DNA of 64,000 bases from Acidilobaceae archaeon (lineage in GTDB: Archaea > Thermoproteota > Thermoprotei_A > Sulfolobales > Acidilobaceae): NCBI GenBank assembly GCA_025058835.1, contig JANXEI010000002.1, positions 62,001 to 126,000 of the forward strand, written 5' to 3'. The first letter of the stretch is position 1. Every line of letters starts with the position of its first letter. A program made the translations under genes and the position numbers. The notes beneath the pieces are model-generated. The model saw only the letters and a program-made list of their open reading frames with translations, did no database searches and was not told the DNA's origin. This document shows, one piece after another, positions 17,568 to 26,214 of this stretch.

Positions 17568-18209
17568 CTACGCTGCCCTCCTCTCCACAGGGGAAATGAC
17601 CACGGCCCTCTCAGGCCCGTTTGCACCGGGAACCCAGAGGAGCTTGGACTTCACTATCTCTATCTTCCTCATAGGATAGATTCTTCTCACCACCGGCTCT
17701 GCCTGATGAGGTAAGCTCCCCTCCTTGTCCCCGTATATCATGCCCACGATCAGCTCGTCCAGGCTCATCTCCTTAGCCCTCTCCACGAGGAGCTCCCTCA
17801 GGGCCCTCCTTATGGCCCTCTGCTGGCTCGTCTGACACTTGAAGCGGGTCCAGGCAACGGCGGTGAGCCTGAGGCCATAGCCGTCCTTAGTCCACAGATC
17901 TACTATTGCCGTCACCTTAGAGCTCCTCCTCCTAGTGAGGCTCCTCACGTAGTCCCTCAGAAGCTCATGGCCCTTGAACCTTGTCAGGGCAGTGGAGCCG
18001 TCCACCTTCACTATCTGGAAGTATAGTTTCACATGGCTGTAGGTGAGGTCGCCCGTTACGTCGAACAGGGTTGTCTCTATGACCCTCCCCACTAGCTTGT
18101 CCGGATCATCAGCAGGGGTCACTCCCAGCACTATGTTGCCGAAGAGGGGCGGTGCCTGTACTTGATACCATTTCTTTACCTTCCACTTGTCCCTTACGGC
18201 CTTGGACAC
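17568..18209 (-). CDS. rps3ae: Ribosomal protein S3Ae (eS1)
   Basis: A small-subunit protein of 213 residues: DKWKVKKWYQVQAPPLFG, VGRVIETTLFDVTGDLTYSHVK is seen as VIETTLFDVTGD, and RRSSKVTAIVDLWTKDG. The start is GTG. The order S15, DHH protein, Pcc1, S3Ae is a known crenarchaeal arrangement. Confidence 0.97.
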   Translation of the reverse strand: MSKAVRDKWKVKKWYQVQAPPLFGNIVLGVTPADDPDKLVGRVIETTLFDVTGDLTYSHVKLYFQIVKVDGSTALTRFKGHELLRDYVRSLTRRRSSKVTAIVDLWTKDGYGLRLTAVAWTRFKCQTSQQRAIRRALRELLVERAKEMSLDELIVGMIYGDKEGSLPHQAEPVVRRIYPMRKIEIVKSKLLWVPGANGPERAVVISPVERRAA

Positions 18210-18242
18210 TAAGACCCCTTCCCCCCCTTCCCTTGCTGAGCC

Positions 18243-18521
18243 TTATATAGCTCTTTCCTCCAGGGCGTCTAGGGCTGCCCTGAGGGAGAGGAGGAGGTCG
18301 TCAAGGGTGTTCCTGAGGCTCAAGATCCTTTGCGGATCTTCACAGCTCATCTCTACAGAGCACTCTAGGGCTCCATTGACGTGAGAGCAGCTTACGCGGA
18401 GCCAAGCCGGAGCTTGTGCGTTGTCAGGCTCTACTGCCTCCAGAAGGGCTAGCGCCTTCTCCGTTTCCACCCTGACCCTCCCTATGCACCTCTCCCCAAC
18501 CACACGAGGCCGTCCCTCCAC
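18243..18521 (-). CDS. pcc1: KEOPS complex subunit Pcc1
   Basis: Pcc1 dimerises within KEOPS, which makes t6A on tRNAs that read ANN codons. The 92-residue protein matches the family: an ALALLEAVEPDN segment, short beta strands with V and C, and SLRNTLDDLLLSLRAALDAL, the SLR...N helix typical of the family. GTG 18521 overlaps the preceding gene by 40 bases; a GTG at 18503 is a good alternative with a GGAGG element upstream. No Kae1 or Bud32 gene lies in the window. Confidence 0.82.
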   Translation of the reverse strand: MEGRPRVVGERCIGRVRVETEKALALLEAVEPDNAQAPAWLRVSCSHVNGALECSVEMSCEDPQRILSLRNTLDDLLLSLRAALDALEERAI

Positions 18522-19720
18522 TCCCCCACCCTCCTAGCTGCCCCGTAGCCCAGCGCCTCCTCCAGCTGAAGAGGGGAAGCAAAGAGGCCGTCCTCCCCTC
18601 TGAAAGCTATTATCGAGTCCTGCTCCACTGCTCTCATGGTCCTCAGAGCCCTCCACAGCAAGGTGGGGGAGTCGCCCTTCGAAAGGGGCGCCTCGTAAAC
18701 CTTCAGCCTTAAGTTAATCTTCCCCTTCGTGACGCCGCCTTTCACGAGCTCCGCTAGCCTCACCGCATAGTCCTCGAGCCTAGCCTCTGCCATGGGGTAC
18801 TCATACGGGAGATCTGCAACTGTCGCTGCAACCCTCCCCAGATCTCGTGAAGCTTCCGCAACGTAAAGTAAGGCATGAGATGCCTCACGCGGATCGGTAA
18901 AGGGGAGAGCCCTGTTCTCCGATATTAGGAGCCCCCCCACTATGTCTTCCGGGTTCAAGTCCAGCTTGAACTTGTTGGCAGTGAACTCCAGCACCGCTAC
19001 GGCAAGCTCTTGTAGGAGCTTCCCCTCCAACCTTATGAGCTCCCCTCTCAGCCCCTCCCCCGCGCCAAAGGAGGGGAGCTCCCTACACCCCTCCCCTGTG
19101 CCAGTTATGCCAGGGTAGTAAGGATCGAGAGTAAGCTTCATGGCCGTGCAGGCATCTCTCTCGTGAGGCTTGTATACCTTGAGCACTGTCTTCATGGAGA
19201 GGGCAAGGCTCGGGTTTGACTTGAGCCTCTCCAAAAGCACTTGATCTAGCCCCGAGAACTTGCCCGTCCTCCCTACGTACTTGCTCGCATAAGACCCCGC
19301 GAAGGTCAGGAGGAGGAGCTCTGGATCGAGGTCCTCCAGCATGAGGCCCAGCATGGCCGAACTGCTCCCCTCCCCCTCCACATAAGTGGCGCCGTGAACT
19401 GGGATGGACTTAAGCTCCCCCGAGGAGAGGGCCACGAGCTTGCTCCTCACTTCCTCTGTCTTGTAGTTCAGCTCCCTGTAGCCTATCAGAAAGCTCTCGC
19501 TCTCCACAAGCTTCGGCGGCTCAGGCGCTACCTTCAAAGCCGCCCTTACCCCGAGCCTAGAGGAGTGGTGAAAGAGGACAGCCGAAGCCACTAGGGCGTC
19601 AAGCGTAGGATACGAGTATATCCGGAGGAGCTCTGCCTCCTCGAGGAGGGACTCGAGGGACTTCTTGGCAGCTGCTAGATCTCTCTGGAGAGTGATGGGG
19701 GAGAGGGTCAGCTTTAGCAC
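18482..19720 (-). CDS. RecJ/Cdc45-like DHH-fold protein, catalytically degenerate
   Basis: In crenarchaea a RecJ-related protein encoded beside S15 is thought to fill the Cdc45 position of the CMG helicase. Here the first motif, normally SHxDxDGxxS, reads YSYPTLDALVASAVL, so most metal ligands are lost. A segment HGATYVEGEGSSSA and a C-terminal EGLFASPLQLEEALG region fit the fold, and the length (412) is typical. It probably has a structural role rather than nuclease activity. It starts at a GTG that overlaps the S15 stop (TAGTG). MCM and GINS23 are encoded at 3.2-5.8 kb. Confidence 0.75.
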   Translation of the reverse strand: MLKLTLSPITLQRDLAAAKKSLESLLEEAELLRIYSYPTLDALVASAVLFHHSSRLGVRAALKVAPEPPKLVESESFLIGYRELNYKTEEVRSKLVALSSGELKSIPVHGATYVEGEGSSSAMLGLMLEDLDPELLLLTFAGSYASKYVGRTGKFSGLDQVLLERLKSNPSLALSMKTVLKVYKPHERDACTAMKLTLDPYYPGITGTGEGCRELPSFGAGEGLRGELIRLEGKLLQELAVAVLEFTANKFKLDLNPEDIVGGLLISENRALPFTDPREASHALLYVAEASRDLGRVAATVADLPYEYPMAEARLEDYAVRLAELVKGGVTKGKINLRLKVYEAPLSKGDSPTLLWRALRTMRAVEQDSIIAFRGEDGLFASPLQLEEALGYGAARRVGEWRDGLVWLGRGA

Positions 19721-20178
19721 TAGCCCTCTCCTGCCACCAGGAGCTTTGCCCTCTCCGGGCTGTACTCCCAGTCCTTGGGGAGCTTGCCCACCCTCTTGTA
19801 GTACTTCACTAGCCTCCTGATCCTAGACTCTGTGTCCACGAGGCCTCTCTTGGCATGAGTGTCCTTTGGGTGCTCGTCCAGATGTCTTCTGACGTTAACT
19901 GCCTTCTTCATGAGGTTGAGGAGGTCTTCGGGTATCTTGGGCTCCATCCCCTTCTCTGCCAAGACCTGAGTCACGGTCTTGCCCAACACAGGCTTCACCA
20001 GCGGTATGCCGAACTGATCCCTTAGTATGACCCCTATCATGCTCGGCCTATAGCCCTTCCTTGCCAGCTCCTCTATTATCAGCTCTACCTCCTCTGGCGT
20101 GAAGCTCAGCCAGCTCGGCGGCTGAGGCCGCGCTGGCCTCGTAGAGCCTGATCTCCCCTTCTCCTTCTTCCTGTCCAT
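19720..20178 (-). CDS. rps15: Ribosomal protein S15 (uS15)
   Basis: The 152-residue archaeal-type S15 has the N-terminal extension ([20 protein letters not shown]) and the core [25 protein letters not shown]. It is the first gene of a minus-strand operon with the Cdc45-like protein, Pcc1, S3Ae and probably the GlmU-like enzyme. Confidence 0.97.
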   Translation of the reverse strand: MDRKKEKGRSGSTRPARPQPPSWLSFTPEEVELIIEELARKGYRPSMIGVILRDQFGIPLVKPVLGKTVTQVLAEKGMEPKIPEDLLNLMKKAVNVRRHLDEHPKDTHAKRGLVDTESRIRRLVKYYKRVGKLPKDWEYSPERAKLLVAGEG

Positions 20179-20209
20179 CTCTCTTCCCTCTGCTCCCTCC
20201 TCCCAAGGG

Positions 20210-20215
20210 TTTAAA
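20210..20215. promoter_or_regulatory. Palindromic TATA box shared by rps15 and tyrS
   Basis: TTTAAA reads the same on both strands. It is the only A/T-rich element in the 70-base gap. It is 32 bases from the rps15 ATG and 34 bases from the tyrS GTG, so one box is correctly placed for both genes with leaders of about 7 to 11 bases. Confidence 0.55.
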
Positions 20216-20248
20216 GGTTATGGGCCTCTAGCTTCCCTAGGGTTAGAT

Positions 20249-21343
20249 GTGAAGCTAGAGTTAGTCAAGAGGAACGCCGTGGAGATCATTGCCGAGGAGG
20301 AACTCGTTGCAGCGCTCCAGGGGAAACCCAAGGGCTACATAGGTTACGAGCCGAGCGGCCTGGTGCACGTGGGCTGGCTCGTCTGGATGTTCAAGGTAGC
20401 AGATCTAGTGGAGGCGGGCGTGGACTTCACGGTGCTCGAGGCCAGCTGGCATGCTTACGTAAACGACAAGCTAGGCGGGGACATGGAGCTGATCAGGGAA
20501 GCATCGTGGCTGGTTAGGGAATACATGAGCTCCCTCTCCCTGCCTGTCGAGAAGATCAAGTTCGTAGATGCAGAGGAGATAGCCTCTGACAAGAACTACT
20601 GGGCGCTTGTGCTAGGCGTGGCAAAAGGCTCGAGCCTTGCCAGGATAAAGAGGGCCCTGACTATAATGGGGAGGAGGGCAGAGGAGGCAGATATAGATGC
20701 CTCCAAGCTGATCTACCCTGCTATGCAGGTGGCTGACATGTTCTACCTCGGCATAGACATAGCGCTGGGGGGAATGGATCAGAGGAAGGCCCACATGCTA
20801 GCGAGGGATATAGCAGAGAGGGCTGAAGTAAGGAGGCTGCACTCCAGGCTCCTGGGGAGGGAGCTGAAGAAGCCTGTAGCGATCCACACTCCCATAGTCT
20901 CTGGGCTGCAGGGAGCCCAGAGGATGGAGGGGGCTGAGGTGGACGAAATTTATGCAGAGGCGAAGATGAGCAAGTCCAGGCCTGAGACTGCCATATTCCT
21001 CCACGACCCGCCTGAGCTGATAGAGGAGAAGCTGAGGAAGGCCTACTGCCCCCCGAAGGTCCTGGAGGGGAATCCGGTAATAGAGATAAACAGGTACGTC
21101 CTTGCAGCGAGAGGGAGCTACAAGTTAGAGGTAGATAGGCCTGCAAAGTACGGTGGGCCGATCACGTTCACGGATGAGAGGGAAATGGAGGCTGCCTACG
21201 CCAGGGGAGAGCTACACCCCCTAGACCTCAAGGTCGCTACGGCAAGGGCCCTATCTGAGCTGCTGAAGCCTGTGAGGGCCGCGGCAGAGAGGGGGAGGGC
21301 TAGGGAAGTAATAGAGAGGATCTCGAGAAGGGTGACTAGGTAG
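20249..21343 (+). CDS. tyrS: Tyrosyl-tRNA synthetase
   Basis: A class I synthetase of 364 residues that charges tRNA-Tyr. The HIGH-type motif is HVGW in GYEPSGLVHVGWLVW (about residues 32-46), the tyrosine-binding YPAMQVADMFYL and GGMDQRKAH segments follow, and KMSKS is present in full. The start is a GTG; the ATG two bases earlier is in another frame and stops at once. Confidence 0.96.
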   Translation: MKLELVKRNAVEIIAEEELVAALQGKPKGYIGYEPSGLVHVGWLVWMFKVADLVEAGVDFTVLEASWHAYVNDKLGGDMELIREASWLVREYMSSLSLPVEKIKFVDAEEIASDKNYWALVLGVAKGSSLARIKRALTIMGRRAEEADIDASKLIYPAMQVADMFYLGIDIALGGMDQRKAHMLARDIAERAEVRRLHSRLLGRELKKPVAIHTPIVSGLQGAQRMEGAEVDEIYAEAKMSKSRPETAIFLHDPPELIEEKLRKAYCPPKVLEGNPVIEINRYVLAARGSYKLEVDRPAKYGGPITFTDEREMEAAYARGELHPLDLKVATARALSELLKPVRAAAERGRAREVIERISRRVTR

Positions 21344-21345
21344 AC

Positions 21346-21353
21346 TATATAAA
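21346..21353 (+). promoter_or_regulatory. TATA box of dnaG
   Basis: TATATAAA begins three bases after the tyrS stop and lies about 40 bases before the dnaG TTG, which suggests a separate transcript with a leader near 15 bases. Confidence 0.55.
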
Positions 21354-21391
21354 GATCAAAGCCCCCTAGCTCTCGGATAGGGTGCGCGGGC

Positions 21392-22651
21392 TTGAAGTAC
21401 CTGATCAAGGCCCGGATAGAGATAGACGGGAAAGTGGACAAGCACGACGTGATCGGGGCTATCTTCGGACAGACCGAGGGGTTGCTGGGACAAGAGTTCG
21501 ACCTGGAGGACCTGCAGGAGAAGGACAAGATAGGGAGGATGCAGGTGGACCTCAAGCAGGTGGGCAGCAAAACCGTGGGCTCCATTCAGCTGCCCAGCAA
21601 CCTAGACAGGGTGGAGACTGCTGTGCTCGCGGCGATGTTGGAGGTGATAGATAGAGTAGGCCCTTATGCTGCCCGGGTCGTGGTAGAGGACATAAAGGAC
21701 CTGAGGACGGAGAAGTTGAAAATAATTATAGAGAGGGCAAAGGAAATCATAAAGAAGATCAGGGAGAGCGAGCCCGACATAAAGGAGGTGCTCCGGCAGG
21801 TAGAGGGGGAGGTGGAGAGGGCTCCCAGAGTGATCGAGTACGGCCCCGAGAAGCTCCCCGCTGGCCCTGACGTGGAGGGAGCTGACACGGTCATAGTAGT
21901 GGAGGGGAGAGCAGACGTCATAAACCTCCTCAAGTACGGCTACACTAACGTAATAGCAGTTGAAGGCGCCAAGGAGTCCCTGCCAGAGAGCGTGAAGAGG
22001 TTAGCACAGAACAAGAAGGTCATCCTGTTCGTCGATGGCGACAGGGGCGGGGAACTCATCGCCACGAGCGCAATAGGTCAGATCAAGGTAGATTACGTGG
22101 CCAGGGCGCCGAAGGGGAGGGAGGTGGAGCAGCTCACGGGGAGGGAGATCGCGAAAGCCCTGAGCGAGATGGTGCCTGCTGAGGAGTTCCTGAAGGAGCT
22201 GAGGCCCCCGGAACAGAAGCCAGAGCAGGAAGTGAAGGAGCAAAAGGTGGAAGTAAAGGAGGAGCAGAAGGCGGAGGCGAAGCCTCTCACAGTCCCTGAG
22301 GCAGAGGTGCCGCAGGAGGAGGAGAAGCCAAAGCCAGCTGAGGTCACCCTGGCGCTGCCAAAGTCGGTGTTGGGGGAGGTAGAGAAGTTGAAGGGGACCC
22401 TAGAGGCAGTGCTCCTAGACAGTAAGTGGACCGAAATAGGGAGGGTGAAGGTGAAGGACCTCTTCAATGCCATCCAGTCGCTCGAGCAGGGGAAGGCCTT
22501 TGCCGTGATCTTCGACGGCATAATAACGCAGAGGCTGGTTGACCTGGCAGCGGAGAGGGGCGTCACCCTCCTCATAGGGGCGAGGATGGGCACTAAGCTG
22601 TCCTACAGGCCTCCAAACGTGCGCGTGCTCACCTTCAGCGACATAACCTAG
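21392..22651 (+). CDS. dnaG: DnaG-type primase, exosome-associated
   Basis: Archaeal DnaG is a Toprim-domain protein mainly found bound to the exosome cap; primase activity has been reported for some. The 419-residue protein has an N-terminal conserved domain (LIKARIEIDGKVDKHDVIGA), a Toprim core with VVEGRADV (about residue 170) and FVDGDRGG, then an E/K/P-rich linker (about 275-320) and a C-terminal domain of about 100 residues. The start is TTG 21392. It overlaps polB tail to tail by four bases. Confidence 0.95.
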   Translation: MKYLIKARIEIDGKVDKHDVIGAIFGQTEGLLGQEFDLEDLQEKDKIGRMQVDLKQVGSKTVGSIQLPSNLDRVETAVLAAMLEVIDRVGPYAARVVVEDIKDLRTEKLKIIIERAKEIIKKIRESEPDIKEVLRQVEGEVERAPRVIEYGPEKLPAGPDVEGADTVIVVEGRADVINLLKYGYTNVIAVEGAKESLPESVKRLAQNKKVILFVDGDRGGELIATSAIGQIKVDYVARAPKGREVEQLTGREIAKALSEMVPAEEFLKELRPPEQKPEQEVKEQKVEVKEEQKAEAKPLTVPEAEVPQEEEKPKPAEVTLALPKSVLGEVEKLKGTLEAVLLDSKWTEIGRVKVKDLFNAIQSLEQGKAFAVIFDGIITQRLVDLAAERGVTLLIGARMGTKLSYRPPNVRVLTFSDIT

Positions 22652-24969
22652 AAGAAGTCCTTGAGGGTCCTACGGGGGAGGAGCTGGGACTCCTTGACCC
22701 CGAAGTACCCCAATATCCTCATAGCCGCAGGGATGAGCTGTTTCTCAACATAGTACTCCCGGTCCACCTCCTCCCAGCTAGCCATGAAATAGGGCCTCGC
22801 CCGCGTGTAGAGAGGTCCTGAACCTTTAGCGATGACGTAACCTACCTTCGTCCCCGGCTCCACCTTTATGCCCTGCTTTACCATTATCTTAGCTGCAGTC
22901 ACATGGGCCTGCTCTGCCTTGTATTCGGAGAGCCTTCTCGTTATGGTCTTCCATATGACGAGCTTGTCAATGCTCACCTTTCCCTCCTTCACCTTCCTCC
23001 CCATCTCCTTCACGTACTCCACAGCCTCCTCCACTCTCCCCGTCTTGAGCACCAGCTCTGCAACTGCTGCCTGCGCCTCCTTGGCTAACTCGCTCCAGTC
23101 TCCCCTCACAGCCTCAAAGCCTGCTACATCTATCTTCCCGTCCTGAGTGAGCCCCACGTATCTCTTCTTTGCCTCTGTGAAGAACACCTTGCGGTAGACC
23201 TTGTCGACCTTTATGTCGAAGCCCAGCTCCTTCTCCACAAAAGCCACTAGCTGAGCCACCCTCTCGCTGTTCCTCACGAACAGGCTGTCCGTGTCCCCAT
23301 ATATCACCTCTATGCCCAGCTCTCTGGCCTTCGCTATGGCTGTCTTTATGAGGTTCCTCCCCCAGGCCGTGACCGCCTCAGCGCACTCCCTGCAGTACCA
23401 CCTGGCGCTAGGCCAGCCGAGGTAGCCGTAGCTCGCGTTGGCTAGTATCTTTATGGCCTTTTGCCTCTCGTCGAGGAGCCTGTACTCTGGGCTCCCCTTC
23501 TGGAGCCCCTCCATGGCTCTCCTGATCTCCCTCCTCCACCGGAGGAACCTCTCGAGCACCTCCTTGAAGAAGCCCGGGGGCTCCCTCCTGAAGGAGTGGC
23601 CTACCTCTGGCGCCGTATACCCCTCTCCTCTCGTGTCAGGACCCACGTTGTACTTGACCATTATGCTGGGGTACATGCTCGCAAAGTCTAGCACGGCCAC
23701 GTTCTCATGCACACCGGGCCTGGGCTCGAGCACTATGGCTCCCTCGTAACTCTCCTCCCCCCTTTCTACTCTGTTCGGCACAAGCTCCCCCCTCTTGAAG
23801 GCCTCCCTCATGAGCCTCCACTCCAGCCTGTAGCCTGTGCTGGCGCTCATGACCTGGTCGAGGGGGAGGCCGCTGATCTGGCTCATCTGGGCGCCGAAGG
23901 GGAGGAACTTCTGGGCTAGCCCCATGGTGGATATCACGTCATGCTCTAGGTACTTCCTCAGCACCTCCCTCTTGGCCTTGTCCTTCCAGTACTCCCCTAT
24001 CTGCCACCACTCGAGGAGGACCCTCTTCTCTTTCGGCATCACGCCCAAGTAATCGGCGACCTCGTCCAGGCTCTTCACCTTCACCTCCCCTATGCCGAAG
24101 GCGAAGTCCAGCAAGTCTACGTTTAGCCTCCCAGGCACAGAGTAGTGGCCGTAGGCGCCGCTCTGAGGCTCCTCTCCCCTCCTCCCCACCCCCAGCTCCA
24201 GCCCCAACACCTTCGCCCTCTCTATGAGGTAGGGCCAGTCGAACCTGTTCTGGTTGTAGCCCACTATTATGTCTGGGTTGAGCCTCCTCACCTCTTCCGC
24301 GAAGCCAGCTATGAGCTGCCTGTCGTCCTCTGACTCAAGGATCTTCAGCTCCCCCTCCGAGCTCATGAGTCCTATCATGATGACGGGGTCCCTCTTGGGG
24401 TCTGGCGTCCTCTGCTCGTTGAACACCTCTATGTCGAAGGCAAGCACCCTCAGGCCCTCGAGGGGGTCTAAGTTAGCCCTGCTGGCATCCTCCTCTATCT
24501 GACCTCTCACGAGGAAGGCTGCATCGGTACCATAGTGGTCTTGTATCTCCTCCACCTTCGCCGTATACCACCTCATGGGATAGAGGTTCATGTCTATGAG
24601 GAACCTCATGGAGAACCTTATGTCCGCCTCTAGGACCTCCTGCACTCCGGGTATCTCCTTCACCTCCTCCCTGTAGTCCCTGACGCTCCCTGGCACCAGG
24701 GTGGTGACCTTGAGGGGCCTCACGGGCCTCCCGAAGTACCTCCTCTCCACTTCCTCCACGGAGATGATAGGGCTAGAGGCCCTCGAGAGGGCGTATATCT
24801 CACTCGCGACCTTCTGGGGCTCCTCTGCTAGCACGTAAAAGTAGGGCTTGAAGCCGTCGTAGCAGATGGTAGCCCTCCTCCCGTCGGAGAGCCTAGAGAG
24901 CATGAGTATCCTTGGCTCCTTCCCCACCAGCTCATAGCTAACGTCCAATAACTGGAAAGTGACCTCCAC
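22648..24969 (-). CDS. Family B DNA polymerase (PolB3-like)
   Basis: A replicative-type polymerase with proofreading. Exonuclease motifs are LAFDIEVFNE (ExoI), IVGYNQNRFDWPYL (ExoII) and YLEHDVISTMGL (ExoIII). Polymerase motifs are DFASMYPSIM (A), KILANASYGYLG (B) and YGDTDSLF (C). Length (773) and motif A fit the PolB3 group better than the longer crenarchaeal PolB1; the group is inferred. The C-terminus RRTLKDFF resembles a PCNA-interacting peptide. A minus-strand AATAAAACC near 24997-25005 is a plausible TATA for the GTG start at 24969. Confidence 0.95.
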   Translation of the reverse strand: MEVTFQLLDVSYELVGKEPRILMLSRLSDGRRATICYDGFKPYFYVLAEEPQKVASEIYALSRASSPIISVEEVERRYFGRPVRPLKVTTLVPGSVRDYREEVKEIPGVQEVLEADIRFSMRFLIDMNLYPMRWYTAKVEEIQDHYGTDAAFLVRGQIEEDASRANLDPLEGLRVLAFDIEVFNEQRTPDPKRDPVIMIGLMSSEGELKILESEDDRQLIAGFAEEVRRLNPDIIVGYNQNRFDWPYLIERAKVLGLELGVGRRGEEPQSGAYGHYSVPGRLNVDLLDFAFGIGEVKVKSLDEVADYLGVMPKEKRVLLEWWQIGEYWKDKAKREVLRKYLEHDVISTMGLAQKFLPFGAQMSQISGLPLDQVMSASTGYRLEWRLMREAFKRGELVPNRVERGEESYEGAIVLEPRPGVHENVAVLDFASMYPSIMVKYNVGPDTRGEGYTAPEVGHSFRREPPGFFKEVLERFLRWRREIRRAMEGLQKGSPEYRLLDERQKAIKILANASYGYLGWPSARWYCRECAEAVTAWGRNLIKTAIAKARELGIEVIYGDTDSLFVRNSERVAQLVAFVEKELGFDIKVDKVYRKVFFTEAKKRYVGLTQDGKIDVAGFEAVRGDWSELAKEAQAAVAELVLKTGRVEEAVEYVKEMGRKVKEGKVSIDKLVIWKTITRRLSEYKAEQAHVTAAKIMVKQGIKVEPGTKVGYVIAKGSGPLYTRARPYFMASWEEVDREYYVEKQLIPAAMRILGYFGVKESQLLPRRTLKDFF

Positions 24970-25000
24970 TCTCTCCCCAGCTAGAAGAGGAGTAGGGGTT

Positions 25001-25321
25001 TTATTGGGATATCTCTTGCACCCTCCTCCTTGCCTCCTCTAGAGCCAGCTGCTCGTTGGGTTTCGCGCTGTGGGGGTCGAAGGGATATCTGCTCAAGATG
25101 AGCCTTACGCTCCCGTCCTCCAGCCTAGCGAAGAGCTGAGGGAGCCAAGCCATGCCGAGATCGTCCGTCTCCCCGTGCTCCATGGCGAAGACGTAGTCCT
25201 CCGAGATCACTTCCAGCTCCGCGCCCAGCTCCTGGCTCAGAGCCTTCGCAAGTTTCAGCCAGTCCTTGTGGAGGGGGTGATGTTCAGCAGTGTCAAGTAT
25301 GACCTTAGATATCTTGGGCAT
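25001..25321 (-). CDS. Unknown small protein downstream of endonuclease IV
   Basis: Not recognised. From ATG 25321, preceded by GGTGGT, it encodes 106 residues: MPKISKVILDTAEHHPLHKD at the start, an ELEVISEDYVFAMEHGE strand-rich middle, then RLILSRYPFDPHS and a charged helix at the end. It has alternating strands and helices with no membrane segment or cysteines. Eighteen bases after the endonuclease IV gene and in line with it, it probably belongs to the same operon. Confidence 0.6.
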   Translation of the reverse strand: MPKISKVILDTAEHHPLHKDWLKLAKALSQELGAELEVISEDYVFAMEHGETDDLGMAWLPQLFARLEDGSVRLILSRYPFDPHSAKPNEQLALEEARRRVQEISQ

Positions 25322-25338
25322 TTCGACCACCGCCCTGC

Positions 25339-26214
25339 CTACCCCTTGAACCCTTTTATCTTGATCTCCTCACATATGCCTTTCATGACCAAGGCGTCCT
25401 TGTCCAGGATGGGGCTCTCGCTTATGGTAACAGCACTGTAGCCGAGCTCGAGGTAGGTCTTGCAAACTATGGCCCACTCAGGCCCCCCCTGCTGGGAGAG
25501 GGTGAGGTGCTCCCGCTCCCCTCCCCTCCCATACTTGATCTTTGAGAAGTGGGAGTGTATGGGGCTCACTGCCTCCCTCCCCAGCTCCCTCTCCAAGTAC
25601 TCCAACACCTTGATCACGTCCTCCTGCGTTATCACGTACTTCCCCTCAGCCCTCGCGTATAGGTGGGCCCAGTCTATGCAGGGCTTGCACCTCCCCACGT
25701 TCCTGCATATCTCCACCGCCTCCTCCACAGTGCCCACCTGGCTGGCCTTGCCCATGATCTCAGGCGAGATCTTCGCCCTCCTCACATCTACCCTGGAGAG
25801 CGCCTCCCTGTAGCCATCTATGACCCTCTTGAGGGCGTCCTCCCTGCTCGCATGCCCCTTGTAGTAGCCAGAATGTATCACCACAGCCTCAGCGCCCATC
25901 CACTCCGCGGCCAGGAGGGACTCGACCACCCTCTGGATGCTCCTCTCGAAGACGTCCCTCTCCTTACTGGCCAGGTTGATGTAGTATGGGGCATGAAGGC
26001 TCATGACCACATCGTTCCTCTCTGCCTCCTCCCCCAGCCTTCTCGCCCTCGCCTCGCTTATCTTCACCCCGTGCACCGCCTCGTACTCCATCGCGTCCAG
26101 CCCGATGGAGCGGAGGTACTGCGGGACCCCCTCTATGGCTCCCTTGTAGTCTAGGGGTACTCCCGCTGGCCCGAACCTAAGCCTCAGTCCTCCCCACCTC
26201 CAGCTCCTCCGCAA
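25339..26214 (-). CDS. nfo: Endonuclease IV (AP endonuclease family 2)
   Basis: Cuts DNA at abasic sites. Metal ligands of the TIM barrel are seen in order: SLHAPYYIN, VIHSGYY, PEIMGK, CIDWAHLYAR, IHSHFS, REH and the final ESPIL glutamate. About 290 residues. The homology starts at RLRFGPAGVPLDYKG. The only usual start codon in frame is TTG 26214 without a good ribosome-binding site; a CTG at 26187 lies seven bases after GGAGGTG and may be the true start. It overlaps the preceding gene by 38 or 11 bases accordingly. It is the fourth gene of the PIN/VWA operon. Confidence 0.93.
   Translation of the reverse strand: MRRSWRWGGLRLRFGPAGVPLDYKGAIEGVPQYLRSIGLDAMEYEAVHGVKISEARARRLGEEAERNDVVMSLHAPYYINLASKERDVFERSIQRVVESLLAAEWMGAEAVVIHSGYYKGHASREDALKRVIDGYREALSRVDVRRAKISPEIMGKASQVGTVEEAVEICRNVGRCKPCIDWAHLYARAEGKYVITQEDVIKVLEYLERELGREAVSPIHSHFSKIKYGRGGEREHLTLSQQGGPEWAIVCKTYLELGYSAVTISESPILDKDALVMKGICEEIKIKGFKG

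Noticed and set aside
18944-18960. tRNA T-arm-like sequence (GGGTTCAAGTCC)
   Set aside because: It lies within the Cdc45-like gene and no acceptor or anticodon arms are near.
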